Below are positions 43,022 to 54,920 of a DNA stretch of 64,000 nucleotides, one piece after another. Below the pieces are notes generated by a model. It saw nothing but the letters and a program-made list of their open reading frames with translations, was not told the origin of the DNA and searched no databases. The stretch is taken from positions 2,045,106 through 2,109,105 of the forward strand of contig CM055098.1 of the NCBI GenBank assembly GCA_029204225.1, written 5' to 3'. The position numbers and the translations under genes are program-made. The DNA comes from Diphasiastrum complanatum (taxonomy: Eukaryota > Streptophyta > Lycopodiopsida > Lycopodiales > Lycopodiaceae). Position 1 is the stretch's first letter, and the number at the start of each line of letters is the position of its first letter.

Positions 43022-43161
43022 CTCCTCCTCAAAAATCTAGCTTGGTAAATCTAGCTTGATGGAAAACATGATGATCTTGAAATTGACTCCATGGGCTGAA
43101 TTGGTCTTTGCTAGTTCAAAAGGTGTGAAGATCAGCCAATGAGCTTGATGTTGATCTGAAA

Positions 43162-44307
43162 TCACCATATCCATGATAGTGCTTCTTTGATGTTGACATC
43201 TTTGATGAGCTTGAGAGCTTTGCACCATCCTAGCACCTCCAAAATTGATTCCTTCCAATTTTCATGTAGATGCTTGACTTTGAGGCTTGCTCCTTCTTCA
43301 TGTGCATGCTCCTCTTTGATGGAAATCTGAGACCTCCATGTCTCATAATGATCACAACAAGTATGACCATTCAATATGCACTTCCTATGATTATCAAGAT
43401 TACTTATGCTAGAAACATAAGTCCAAAAATCACCACAAGTTGGCATGATTTTTCCAATATTGAAATCAAAAGGTATTTCCATCTCAATAAGGCTAACTAC
43501 TTGCTTATGGATATAAGTGTCCACTTTGGATGCTTCACTTATTCTCATAAGAAGTTTACAACTTGCCCTTAAGATTGAAAACTTACAATTTTCATCTTTA
43601 TGAATGAACACATCATTCATGATCTTGTTGAAACCAAAAGAATCTAAATTATGATGACATTTCCATTTCCTTGACTTCATATCTAATGTAAGTTTACAAG
43701 GAAAACATGTTTTGCTATCTTTTAAGGCATCACACTCAACTAGTATTGCCTTAATCCACCTTTGAGATACAAAAATCCCTTCAAAGTGAAATAGATCTTC
43801 ATAAGTTGACATGAGAGCATATATGAAACTATTTTCATTTTGTGAGCGCTCCTCCTTATTCTTGATTGATTGCTCTTGGATTTTGAACTTATCTAAAGTT
43901 CCAAGCAAAATACTTTTCAAGGACATGAAATAAATCCAAGTTACTTTCATGAAAGTGACATCTATCTTTGCATCTTGAACCAAACAATGCACTTCCAAAT
44001 GAAAAATTTCAAAAGATTTGACATGTGTTGTGATGGACTCTTGAAGACAAATCTTGCAAGTCCTTGTGAGACTCCAAGCCTCATTCACCTTTCCACAAAG
44101 GAAACACCTTCCCTTGGACTTGTCCTTCTTGTATTTGCATTTCAAACTTGAAGCTCCATCCTTCACCTCGGCCCCCTTGCTTTGGTTCTCCTTGGATGGA
44201 TTGGTCTTCTTTTTGTAGCATCTTGAGAAAATATATCTTCCCTTGACACAAAGGTTGCACTTAGGATCCTTTCTTTCCTTCAATAGGATGCCACTTATTG
44301 ATGCCAT
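43162..44307 (-). CDS. Non-canonical 381-aa protein of element K (gag remnant plus derived pol)
   Basis: The start MASISGILLKERKD matches copia gag starts; most of gag is deleted. CNLCVKGRYIFSRCYKKK keeps the zinc-knuckle spacing but has Tyr in place of His, and a second CFLCGKVNE follows. Later segments align faintly with copia pol: VTFMKVTWIYFMSLKSILLG with the integrase core segment after its first Asp, and RWIKAILVECDALKDSKTC with the start of reverse transcriptase. No D,D-E or YVDD residues exist. The frame is open for about 380 codons (406 counting from 44,382). As in element A, a long, heavily altered but stop-free pol-derived region is found. Function unknown. Confidence 0.7.
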   Translation of the reverse strand: MASISGILLKERKDPKCNLCVKGRYIFSRCYKKKTNPSKENQSKGAEVKDGASSLKCKYKKDKSKGRCFLCGKVNEAWSLTRTCKICLQESITTHVKSFEIFHLEVHCLVQDAKIDVTFMKVTWIYFMSLKSILLGTLDKFKIQEQSIKNKEERSQNENSFIYALMSTYEDLFHFEGIFVSQRWIKAILVECDALKDSKTCFPCKLTLDMKSRKWKCHHNLDSFGFNKIMNDVFIHKDENCKFSILRASCKLLMRISEASKVDTYIHKQVVSLIEMEIPFDFNIGKIMPTCGDFWTYVSSISNLDNHRKCILNGHTCCDHYETWRSQISIKEEHAHEEGASLKVKHLHENWKESILEVLGWCKALKLIKDVNIKEALSWIW

Positions 44308-44382
44308 GTGAATAAAAACCTGTGATATGATTCTACAAATGTAATTTGCGACTTTCAAGAGACTAGATTTGAACATCCTCAA

Positions 44383-45808
44383 TAATCTAGAATGATCTAC
44401 AAAAGATCTAGCTCACAAACCTAAGAATCAATCTTCACACTAATAACTAGTCACTTGGAAACTTTTCTTTGATCACTAAGACAAAAGCACACAATATTTG
44501 AATCAAATCACAAAAGAAATCAGATCCAATCTCCTATTAGAATCATCAAATACCAATGACTCACTCTTGACCCAAATAATCTCAAACTTGAGATTTAGAA
44601 TGAATTTGATTTGATTTGACAACAAACTATACCACCAATTTTTCACAAAGCTTAAAAAATTAGACAACTAGAGATTCACAAAGATCTCAACCATGCATGA
44701 ATACTCAAATATGGACTCCTCCTCATTCTAGACTTCCAATGGGATCTCAAATTGACCCTCACACTCCCACAAAGAAAGTTGAATAGAACTAATTTGAGTT
44801 TCATACATACTATGTCAATTTTTGCTCAATAAATTGATTCAATCACCCCTATTGGATTCCACCAATTACTCTACCTCCTCTTAAGACTTGGAATGAAATT
44901 CAAAATCAAAGGTTGTGATTTTTCTCACTAAGATATTGTGCTTCAAAGAGCTAATGCCACTTAGAAAGATTTGATCACCTGGGAAGAGACGAACTCTCCA
45001 CCAATAACAACACAAAATGAGCTTCTAGATCTTGCCTTCTACAAAGGAAGGAACTCTTAGAAAATTGGATCATTTGCCATAGACACCTTAATGACTCTTT
45101 TCAAACCTTACAATCACTCAAACAAATTGAGTAGGGTTGAGCAATGTGACTTGGATCTCAATCTCTTTTCTAGAACTCTCAATTTAAGCCAATCTATGTC
45201 AAATTCTACAAAAGATTTGAATAGATGCTCTATATGCACTAGAAACTCTCAAAGGTTTCACTTGGAGGACAGATCCAAGAATGTTTTCTAGAAAATTGAT
45301 GTTTCTAAACTTGACCCTATCACTCTTGAACAAATCTAGAGTGATGGTACAATGGATTACAACCTCTCACCTTGCATATCACTCCTTAATCTATGATTTT
45401 TAGCAAAATCTCTCTCAACTTCAACATGCACTCAAAAAATAAGAGCTAATTAATTAATGCACCTAATTCAAGCTTCAAATTTAATTTCTTGACTGATCTA
45501 ATCCAAGAACTAATCAAGGGATTGGATTCTCTATAGAAAATGCTTGATTTTGCACCAAAAATCACTCAAATTGGGTATGTGAGTCAAATTCTACAAATTT
45601 TTGAAATTTCTCAGTCAAAATCGGAGATGTACAGCCTCACACGTGTGAAAAGGGTTTGTACAACCCACAACAAGATCTGGACCAAAAATTTTGAGGATAG
45701 CTATCAAATCCAACTCGCTACACAAAATTTGACTAGTTTCCAAAAAATTGCTAATTTTGGCTTTGATTTGGATTAACCCTATCAATTTCAACAAAACCTC
45801 TTGTACTA
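44383..45808 (-). other. Leader region of element K
   Basis: Between primer site and ORF. No coding frame recognised. CACACGTGTG occurs at 45,638-45,647 with GTACAGCC just upstream. Many short plus-strand frames here carry no family signature. Confidence 0.5.
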
Positions 45809-45821
45809 GGCTCTGATACCA

Positions 45822-46606
45822 TGTGCAAAAAGTAGAAAAAGGACCAAGAGTGAATCCTAATCTGATCCTCAAGAGGGATTGGTTGTCAGATTACTTGATC
45901 TATCAATCTACTTCAGATTAAGATCAATCTAGATCAATTCTAGACACAAAATCCTAACAAGAACAATCATTAATTGAAGGTAAGTGTACTTTATGGTTTC
46001 ACACGTGTGAAACACTGTCTGAGTACGGACTCCAACCTGAAAATCAAGTACACATTGATAGAACCTCAAAACAATCAAAACAAATGTAGACAAATGGAGA
46101 GAATCACTCAAAATTGCTTCCAAAACCAAGATTGGTGGGAGCTCGTGGTACTGATCATCCCTCTTATCCCACATGTGTGAAGGTGCTTTGTCATATGATG
46201 ATTCATCATGCAAAACTGACACTTGGACAAAACCTTCTATTTTGAGCACTTTGGTTCCATTTTCCTTCTATATGGAGATCTACTTGGAAATCTTCTATAA
46301 TTCAAAATTCGCCTACTTCAGCTTATTCCACACATGTGAGCTGTCCTCTACACATGGGATATGACACCTAACCAAAGGATGTGGCTCATGCAATCAATAG
46401 ATTAATGCCATGTGTCATATGTCTAGAAAACTAGTTTTTGGCCTTTTTAGCCACTAGAACTTGAATTAAATCATATGTACATCCTATATGATTATGGTAC
46501 ATGACAAGTACACTAGTTTCACACGTGGGAACAGGCTCCACACATGTGTGTTTATCTATATACAAGATTTTTGGCCTCTACCAAGCTTATTTTTGCATTT
46601 TTCACA
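45822..46606 (-). repeat. Element K 5' LTR (785 bp), TATA box deleted
   Basis: Same ends as the 3' LTR but lacks 47 bp that in the other copy contain GGCTCTATATATACAATAAG. The length difference of 47 matches the single gap. CACACGTGTG at 46,000-46,009. Loss of the promoter in the upstream LTR should silence this copy. Confidence 0.9.
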
Positions 46607-46611
46607 GTTTT

Positions 46612-47300
46612 GAAGCTAAATGTCTCCAATGAAGTCCTAAGAGAGATTAGTTCTTGTGTCAATGCTCAAGAAGCATGGAGTACACTTCAATCTATTTACG
46701 AGTCTAAAAACACTTCTAGAATCCTTACTCTAAGAAATATGATCTTTCAAATTTTTCAAAGAAAGGATGAAAGTGCTTCATCCTATGTTTCTAGAGTTAA
46801 GGATCTCCATAAAGATCTTTGTTGCATAGATGATTCTATCAAATCCAAGGAAATAGTTCAAGTTATCTTGAATGGACTAAGTGAAGATTTTGATACCATT
46901 GTCCAATCTTATGCAATTAAAGAGGACTTACCCTCTTTAGAAGCCTTGCAAGGAGTCTTGATAGCCGAGGAGTATAGGCATCAAACTCGAATTGCAAGAT
47001 TTGAGAGATTATCTCTCAAAGATGGAGGAAGTGATCAAGCACTCCTCACCAAATCCAAGGAGAAGAGAAAAGACAAGAAGAATGGCAAGAGCACCAAGGA
47101 CAACACAAGAGCAATGGAGAAGACATCCGAGGAGGAAGCAAGCTCATCCAATGTGAAGACAAGGTTACTTGTTTCTCATGTGGCAAAAAGGGGCATTTTG
47201 CCTCTCAATGCTACAAAAGGAAAAAGCAAGCCAACATCACTTGTGAAGATGAATCTCCTTGTGACAAAGAAGATTCACTTATGATGTCTAACTTCTCATC
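46612..47300 (+). pseudogene. gag: Gag, element L (after K insertion)
   Basis: Continues the frame begun at 42,027: KLNVSNEVLREISSCVNAQE to VQVILNGLSEDFDTIVQSYA, followed by a Lys-rich segment. A frameshift near 47,160 moves the knuckle CFSCGKKGHFASQCYKRK to another frame. Gag 5' of residue 20 or so is absent. Confidence 0.9.
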
Positions 47301-48420
47301 TTCATCTTTCAAGCATTCTAATGTATAGTGGCTAGATAGTGGTGCCTCATCCCACATGAGTAGTGATAAAAACTCTTTTTGTAGTCTTGTACCATACAAA
47401 GGATCTAGAAGTTGTATCTATGCAGCAAATGATGAGGAATGCATGATAGAAGGCATAGGAAGCATATCTCTAGATAAGCTTGATCTCATTGATGTGCTCT
47501 ATGTTCCTAGTTTGACTATAAATCTAATAAGTGTAGGCCAACTCAATGATGATGGTCTACAAGTAGATTTTAAAGATGGTACTTGCTTGATCATGAAAGA
47601 TGATGATATAATAGCATCATGTTCTCATTTTGGAAGGTTATTCAAGCTTGAGGGAAATGAAAATGCTAATCTTTGCTTGGATATTGTGCTACAAGGAAAG
47701 CTCTCAAGTGAAGATCTATGGCATAGGATGTTGGGCCATCCCAACTCCAAGGCCATGCAATCTATGTGCAAGTTGGAGCTAGCTCATGGTTTGCCTAAAT
47801 CCATGATCAAGGAGCCAAGTCCTTGTGATGCATGTGCATTGGCCAAATCACATGCAAGGCCACATCAAAGATCTACCATCAAGTTCAAAGCACCTTTGGA
47901 ACTCATCCATAGTGACATCCATTTCTCATCCACCAAGAGCAAGGGTGGAGCTACATGTTTTATAACATTTATTGATGATTAATCACGTTTTTGTTGGATT
48001 TACCTATCTTCTAAAGCATTGGCATATGAAACTTTTGTGAAGCTCAAAGCTTTTGTTGAGAATCAACTATCTTGTAAAATTAAAGCTTTGAGAAGTGATA
48101 ATGGAGGTGAATACATCTCCACAAAGTTCATAAACTTTTGTAATGATTCTGGCATTAGAAGAGATTTTACTTGCTCCTACTCTCCTTGATCTAATGGAGT
48201 AGCCGAAAGAAAAAATAGAACCTTGTGAATGTGAAAAGGCACTTAGACTAGAAGCCTCTCTTTCTAAAGATTTTTGGGGAGAAGCAATAGAATGTGCTAA
48301 CTACCTTTGCAATTTTTTGCCAAATCATGCTATAGAAGATATTTCACCTTATGAAAAGTTGTATGGAAGGAAACTCGAGGTCAATCATCTTAGAACATTT
48401 GGATGTGTATGCTTTTACAT
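47301..48420 (+). pseudogene. pol: Protease and integrase, element L
   Basis: WLDSGASSHMSSDKNSF holds the protease Asp and follows a stop near 47,327. DLWHRMLGHPNSKAM and CDACALAKSHARPH form the pre-integrase region. Catalytic segments are LIHSDIHFSS, ALRSDNGGEYIS and GVAERKNRTL. Stops interrupt at FIDD*SRF (about 47,981) and SP*SNGV (about 48,188), with a shift near 48,225. Confidence 0.9.
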
Positions 48421-50339
48421 GTACCTCTTGAAACAACAAAAAAAGAATATGCTAATGCTCTTAAAGGCATTATGATAGGCTATTTAAGTAGAGCCTATAG
48501 GATTTTTGTTCCATCCACTAATCAAACAATGATAACTAGAGATGTGATCTTCCATGAAGATCGAATGTACATGAAGGACAATGTGCAGGAATCTCAAGAG
48601 CTTATTCATCAAGGAGGAGTCTCTTCATCAAGTATTGATCAAGATGAAAACTTGTTGGGGCCAAGATCACAAGAGAAGCCGAGTCTACCAATGACTCCAA
48701 GAAGATCAACCCGAGAGAGATCCAAGCCTAGAAGACTCACCTACTTGGAAAAAAGCAAACAAGTGGAGGATTCAAGTTCTCTACATGCTTTTCACACTTC
48801 CATTGAAGAACCATCAAGTGTGGAGGAAGCTCTTCATTCAAAGGATTGGATCAAAGCTATGGAGGCTGAGTATGAAGCTTTGATGCAAAATGAGACTTGG
48901 CAACTTGTAGATCCACCTAATGACAAGCATGTCATTGGATGCAAGTGGGTCTATAGAATCAAGCTCAACAATGATGGATCAATCAATAAGTTCAAAGCAA
49001 GGCTTTGTGCTAAAGGCTATGCCCAAATCAAAGGCATAAATTATGAAGAAACCTTTTCTCCCATAGCAAAGATGGTAACCATTAGAATTCTCACCACTAT
49101 TTGTTGCTTTTATGATTGGAAAATGCTTCAACTTGATGTTTCCAATGCTTTCTTGAATGGTTACTTAGAAGAAGAAATATATATGCATCAACCTCCAGGT
49201 TTTGTTGTGAATGGCAAAGCATCAAAAGTATGCTTACTTTTGAAAAGTCTTTATGGCTTGAAACAAGCTCCAAGGGCTTGGTATGAGAGGTTGAACACTT
49301 ATCTTCTTTCTATCGGTTTCAAGATTAGTTCATATGATCTCTTAAATATGTTGGTAATGATATAATCATGTTTCTTATTTATGTAGATGACATTCTATTA
49401 TGTGGAAGCAACATAGATTTACTTGTTGATACCAAGATCTCCCTAGGAAAGGAATTCAAAATGCAAGATCTTGGATTTTTACATCATGTACTTGGATTAG
49501 AGATTAAGATCTCTAAAGACTTAGCTTTCATTTCTCAAGAAAGTTATGTAAGATCTATGCTTAAGAAGTTTAAAATGCAAGATTGTAAAAGAATAGGTAC
49601 TCCTATGGAGTCTAATGTTAAAGACACTAAAACTTGTGATGAAGCATCCTTTGAGGACATCACACTTTTTAGAAGTCTAATAGGCTCTTTAATATGGATC
49701 ACTATCACTAGGGCCGATCTTAGTTTTAGTGTGCACAAGCTTAGTCAAAGCATGAAAAATCCAAAGATCCATGATTGGAAAAAGGGAAAGAGGATCTTAA
49801 GATATGTTGCATCCACTCAAGACTATGGACTTTGTTTTAAAAGACATTATCTAAGTCTTATTGCCTTTTCAGATTCGGATTTTGCAGGTGATAAGGTGGA
49901 TAGAAAGTCCACAAGTTCTTACACAATATTTTTGGGAGGTAATCTTGTCTCTTTGAAATCTAAGAAGCAAGACACTATCTCTTTATCTTCATGTGAAGCT
50001 GAGTACAAGGCTTTGACCATCACAACAAAGGAAGTCATTTGGATCAAAAGACTACTAGTGGAGCTCGGGATCATTCAAGAGGAGGAAATACCTTGCATCA
50101 AATGTGATAGCATCTCGGCCCAATATCTTGCAAGTAATCCAATCTTCCATGCAATAAGTAAACACATAGAGGTAGCACACCACTATGTAAGAGAAAAAGT
50201 TATGAATGGTGAGATTATCCTTGAGCATGTATCAACTTCAAATTGTTATGCAGATTTGCTCACCAAGCCTCTAGCTAAGAAGGACTTTGAAAAACATAGA
50301 TCAAACCTTGGCTTGATCTCCAAGTCCTTAGTATTGTAA
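48403..50339 (+). pseudogene. pol: Integrase tail, reverse transcriptase and RNase H, element L
   Basis: HVPLETTKKEYANALKGIMIG, the hinge TPRRSTRERSKPRRLTY, then MEAEYEALMQNETWQLVDPP to LDVSNAFLNGYLEEEIYMHQ and SLYGLKQAPRAWYERLN, with a stop near 49,364. The second frame from 49,368 has FLIYVDDILLCGSN (catalytic), DSDFAGDKVDRKS, SSCEAEYKALTITTKEV and ends LTKPLAKKDFEKHRSNLG. Only one break separates two long open stretches, so this is the best preserved pol region in the window. Confidence 0.92.
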
Positions 50340-50364
50340 ATATTATTTTCATTTTAAGGAGGAG

Positions 50365-50909
50365 TGTAAAAATATCGTAAAATTAAAATAATATTTAACT
50401 TGGAGATTCAAGTTTTGGGGTTTGTCCAAACTTGAGGTAGACTAGTCTAGTAACTTTCCAAGTTGAGTCAAGGTAGATTTTTAGTCTCCATAGTGATGTG
50501 TAGGTCTAGAACCTATCAAGAAGCATGTGAGGCTACTCTTGTAGGTCAAGGATTCTCAAAAAGAGAGATTCTCAAGTCTTATCCATTTCTCTTTTTGTCA
50601 TCCAGTAGAGAGGTAGAGGCAATGTGGCATCTAGGTTGCTTTCTCTCTCCACGAGTTCTAAAAGGCCTCTTGTATTATAAATAAGGTGGCTTTGTATCTC
50701 AAGAAACACTTCTTCAAGTAAAGCTTCCAATTGATCCATTGGAGGTGTAATGATAGTTAGATTGTGATGAATGCTCTTGCCTTCTTGCTAACAGCTTGCC
50801 AATGTTTTCCATCTCTTTGTTTTTGGAATAGAAGCTAGTTTAGTGTGCAAACATTCATTTCCTTGATCCTTGTACTTGCAGCTGGTTCACACGTGTGAAA
50901 AAGTTCTCA
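50365..50909 (+). repeat. Element L 3' LTR
   Basis: TGTAAAAATATCG onwards, after polypurine ATTTTAAGGAGGAG (50,351-50,364). CACACGTGTG at 50,888-50,897. The right edge is taken as the point where sequence becomes the inverted A-type LTR (about 50,910). It may be truncated. Confidence 0.75.
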
Positions 50910-53058
50910 AAAATCCAGCATGTAATAAGGAAGTAGACTCAACTTTCTTGCCCTAATGTGAAAACCCTAGCCTAGATCCAAGAGTCATGCTTGGTAGGTA
51001 CAAATCTCATCATAAATTATGGTCTAGATCCTACAAAGTAGGAATCACTACCAAATGGACACAACCACTCCTCTTGACTCGTGGTAACCTACTTTAGGTG
51101 TGTTACAAGTGGCACTTTGGCCATTCAAATAACTAACAAACAATATTGACAAAATGTACAATATTCTACATGGCTAGATTTGCCAATGTAGGCAATTTTT
51201 CACACTCCTCCTCAAATCTAGCCTTGGAAACCACAATGCTTTTATCAATCACTCCAATTGAGAATCTAAGCTTGACAAATGAATCTTTAGGTAAAAATTT
51301 AGTAAACAAATCAGCCAAGCAACTTGATGATGGCACATGTTGGAGCTTGATCTCTTTGGCTTGCACTTTCTCCCTTACGAAATGATGAGCAATCTCGATG
51401 TGTTTGCTCCTTGCATGGAGTGTAGGATTAGTTGAAAGTGATTGGTCTGATTGGTTGTCACAATAGATGATAGGGATCTCCTCCTCCATGACATGAAGCT
51501 CCACCAATAGCCTTTTGAGACACAAGACCTCCTTGCATGTTTCTGTGGAAGATAAGGAGATGGTATCTTGCTTTTTGGAAAGCCATGATACTACTCCATC
51601 ACATAGAAAGTTGGCAAAAGCACTTGTTGATATTCTATCCACTTTGTCACCTGCAAAATCCGAGTCCCTATAGGCTCTTAAGCCAAGATTAGTCCCTCTA
51701 TACAAAATGCTAAAATTCTTAGTAGATGAAATGTATTTAAGATCTCTTTTGGCCATCTTCCAATGTGAAACTAGAAGACTTTGCATGAATTGGCTTAACT
51801 TTCCAACACTATAACTAAGATCAGGTCTAGTTATAGTTAAATAGTTCAAAGAGCCAATAAACCTTTTATATAATGTGATGTCCTCAAAGGATGCTTCATC
51901 ACAACCAATAGATGCTTTTACATGTTGCTCCATTGGTGTCTCAATGCCTTTACAATTCTTCATTTCCAAATCTATCTAGGATGGATGTAGCATATTTAGA
52001 TTGAAAATAAAGCTAAAATCACATCCCCTAAAAACCTCTATTCCAAGAATGAAGCTTAATAGGCCGAGATCTACCATCTTAAACTCTTTTGCAAAAGCAA
52101 TTTTTACATCTCTAATTCTATCTAGATCATTACCACTCAAGATAATGTCATCTACATACAAAACAAGAATAATGATCATGCCATCATAAAATCTTAAGTA
52201 CCATGCTCTAGGTGCTTGCTTGAGCCCATAAAGGCTCTTCTTCAAAAAACACACCTTTCCTTCATGCTTTGCGTTAATGAAGCCCTTGGGTTGCCTCATG
52301 TAGATCTCTTCCTCCGAATAACCATTGAGGAATTCATTTGTGATATCAAGTTGAAATAGCTCCCAATTGAAGGTTATAGCAAGACTAATGATCAATCTGA
52401 TAGTAACAAGCTTAGCCACAGGAGCAAAAGTCTCATCATAATCAATGCCTTTGGTTTGTAAAAAACCTTTGGCTACAAGCCTAGATTTATGCTTGCTTAA
52501 TGATCCATCTTGATTATACTTCAATCTAAATACCCACTTGCAATCAAGAGGTTTCTTCCCTTGAGGAAGATCCACAAGATCCCAAGTATGATTCTCAATG
52601 AGAGCATCATACTCTACTTGCATAGCATCCATCCATCTTTTAGATTTACAAGCATCTTCATAGCATGTTGGCTCATCTAACATTGAAGTAGGAAAGGTGT
52701 AATATGTGAAAGATGATGAGCCTTCCCTTTGATTACCTTGACCATCATAGGTGAGCCTCAATGGCTCGGACCTTGCCCTTGTAGATCTTCTTGGAGTTCT
52801 TGGAGTTCTTGCATCTTGAGGTGGATCCTCAAGTTCTTCTTCACTTGGAAGCTCCTGCTCCATCCTAGCATGATCCTTGGAATCAAGATGATTAGTAGCA
52901 TTATCATCCAAATCACAAGCATGTCCTTCATAAAAAATAACTTCCCTACTCACTATCACCTTGCTAGTGATGGGATTGAAGACTCTATAACCTTTTCTAT
53001 TCTCACCATATCCCACAAAGATGCCTTTGATGGATGTTGCATCATCCTTCCTCCTTTA
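50910..53058 (-). mobile_element. Element M, copia with A-type LTR, truncated
   Basis: Minus strand. The partial 3' LTR is 50,910-51,204 (starts TGTGAAAAATTGCC; matches A's LTR over about 290 bp with divergence). Polypurine GAGGAGGAG is at 51,205-51,213. Pol runs from the integrase tail (53,058) to RNase H. Everything upstream is lost at the junction with cassette copy 4. Confidence 0.85.
51166..53058 (-). pseudogene. pol: Integrase tail, reverse transcriptase and RNase H, element M
   Basis: GYRVFNPITSKVIVSREVIF, hinge RTPRRSTRARSEPLRLTYDG, MQVEYDALIENHTWDLVDLP, LDITNEFLNGYSEEEIYM, KKSLYGLKQAPRAWYLRF. A deletion then leads to MIIILVLYVDDIILSGNDLD (YVDD kept). A frameshift near 51,972 precedes MEMKNCKGIETPMEQHVK and RNase H with DSDFAGDKVDRIS; the SSTE..KALT segment is shortened to SSTETCKEV. 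The final frame continues 13 codons into the LTR (EECEKLPTLANLAM). Confidence 0.9.
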
Positions 53059-53616
53059 GGGAATTCCAAAAAGAATTCCACTATCTGACTCAGCAGTGTA
53101 GACTAGATTCTGTCCTTGCAAAATGTTGAAATAACTAGAAAGTTATTCAACCAATGCGCAGTCGTCTGAATGATGGGTTTCGTGATAGCTTCTATCAGGT
53201 AACCATTGTTAGTCCGGATGGGGATTTTTGGTGTGGTTTGGGTGATGAATGGTTTGATCAGAGCTTTGGCATGGCGATGGGAGATGGGAGATGGGTTGAC
53301 GATCACCGAACATAATGCCAACGGTGATCATCGAGTCGGCGTTAATCTTGACCTTGTACGTGGTACCTTGGTACAGGAAGTAGAAACGAGCCTTGTCCTT
53401 GTCCCAGGTGGCGTAAGCGTGAAGGGCGAGGCCCATGTTAATCTCATAATGGAAGAGCGTCGAGTAAAAATCCATTGCTTCAAGGAGGGGGCCGGCTGTC
53501 TGCAGCCATGGTTGGATCAGAGTGTCAGAGGGTAGAGGCCTAATCTGCGTGGCCTCGGGGATGTCACGCTGGATCATCTATTTGGCGCCAGAGTCTTCAG
53601 AGGATGAGGAGGCCAT
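53059..53616 (-). pseudogene. Cassette ORF copy 4, truncated
   Basis: The ATG at 53,616 opens MASSSSEDSGAK, then TAG, then MIQRDIPEATQIRPLPSDTL, LLEAMDFYSTLFHYEINMGL and ALHAYATWDKDKARF. After a shift near 53,290 it continues ISHRHAKALIKPFITQTTPK and IVEFFLEFPK. It is cut at 53,058 by copia M. The amber codon sits at the same residue as in copy 2. Confidence 0.7.
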
Positions 53617-54099
53617 GTTAGCAATGATGATTAGTGGTCGAAAAAGTCGGAAAAGTAGAAAAAATGGTGGAAAATAGAAAAAGATGTGGAAACAGTAGAA
53701 AACAAGGAATAATGAGTGTTGGATGACAATGATTGTAGTTCAAAGCACAAATCGGTGTTTAATATGAGCAGATGATAGCTGGTAAGAAGTTTGGTTGAAA
53801 ACAGAGAACTTGAATCTTCAATGGAAATTTTGGCAGAGCTTCGCCAGCAAAGGTGACAAATGACTCGAATTCAGCCCTTATATAGCGGAATTTAGAGTGC
53901 GTATTAGGTGAAATTCACTTTCCCTTGTTCAGTTCCACCCAAATTTTGGCAGGCACCTTCTTCACAAAATTCTAAGACCTCAGGGAAGTCTGCGAGAGTT
54001 CAGAATGTGAATTGACTGCTATGCGAAGGTTTTGCGATTGTTCAAGCTGTTTGCGAGGGTTCAACTACAGGAAGTGATCTCTCGCACAACTTGTTCTTG
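53617..54099 (-). promoter_or_regulatory. Leader and TATA box of cassette copy 4
   Basis: TATATAAGGGC (minus) at about 53,876-53,885, some 262 bp before the ATG. Repeats TCTGCGAGAGTTC, ATGCGAAGGTTT and TTGCGAGGGTTC lie at 53,990-54,065. It is cut at 54,100 by element N. Confidence 0.65.
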
Positions 54100-54920
54100 A
54101 AAGGAAGTAGTGAAAGTGCCCAAAATTATGTCTTTAGGATCAAATCTTTCAATAAGAAGTTGTCTTCTATAGATGATAAAATCAAAGATGGTGAATTAGT
54201 TCAAATCATTTTGAATGGATTAGGAGATGATTATTCCAATCTTGTTCAAACCTTTGCTATTAACTTCAAAGTGTGCTTGTTAGTGAGGAGAGTAGAATGC
54301 TTCATATCAAAAGTAGGATGAGTTCCTTATCTTTGAATGATGGTGATGAAAAAGCTAACTTTTCTTTGAAAGGCAAGAAGAAGAAGTTTCCATCCAAGAA
54401 GACTCAAGACATGGAGATGGAGAACAAAGATGGAGCATCAAGTTCCAAAGGCAAGAGCAAGAAGGACAAGAAGAAGCTAAAGTGTTTCTTTTGTGGATAA
54501 AAGGGACATTTTGCATCCGAGTGCTACAAGAAGAAGAATGCCCAAGAGAAGGACAATCAAGGCAATCTTGTGCTTGAGGAGGAGGAAGAAGGCAACTTTA
54601 TCTTTGATGGTATCCTCACCACAAACATCTAATCAAGACACTTGGTGGATTGATAGTGGGGCAAGCTCTCACATGACTCACCAAAAAGACTATTTTTCTA
54701 ATCTACTTTCTTACAATAGTTCTAAAAGATTTATCTTCACTGCAAGTCATCAAGAATGTGAGATTGTAGGTGTTGGATCCATTTCTTTATGTCTAGGATC
54801 ATCTAAAAAAGTAGATCTAGACAATGTTCTTTATGTACCTTCAATTACAAAGAACTTGTTGAGTGTAGGACAACTTATGGATAGTGGATTAGATGTACAT
54901 TTCAAGCATGTTCTATCTTG
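54100..54920 (+). pseudogene. gag: Gag-protease region, element N
   Basis: SAQNYVFRIKSFNKKLSSID to LNGLGDDYSNLVQTFAI, shift, ESRMLHIKSRMSSLSLNDGD, Lys-rich stretch, then the knuckle CFFCG*KGHFASECYKKK, where a TAA replaces one Lys codon near 54,500. Protease WWIDSGASSHMTHQKDY near 54,640. VLYVPSITKNLLSVGQLMDS continues to 54,920. Confidence 0.9.

Larger units (their letters stand above)
42190..46606 (-). mobile_element. Element K, non-autonomous copia-like retrotransposon
   Basis: Minus strand, complete ends: 5' LTR 45,822-46,606, primer site TGGTATCAGAGCC (45,809-45,821), internal region 43,022-45,808, polypurine GAGGAGGAG next to 43,022, 3' LTR 42,190-43,021. It encodes one unusual open frame and no catalytic pol. 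Element N (54,100-58,081) has the same LTR type with ordinary gag-pol and could have supplied enzymes to the family. Confidence 0.92.
42027..50909 (+). mobile_element. Element L, copia, 5'-truncated, with K nested in gag
   Basis: Gag begins abruptly at 42,027, is split by element K (42,190-46,606) and continues to 50,339 through protease, integrase, reverse transcriptase and RNase H. The polypurine tract ATTTTAAGGAGGAG precedes the 3' LTR (50,365-about 50,909). The 5' LTR, leader and gag start are lost at the junction with cassette copy 3. Confidence 0.9.
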
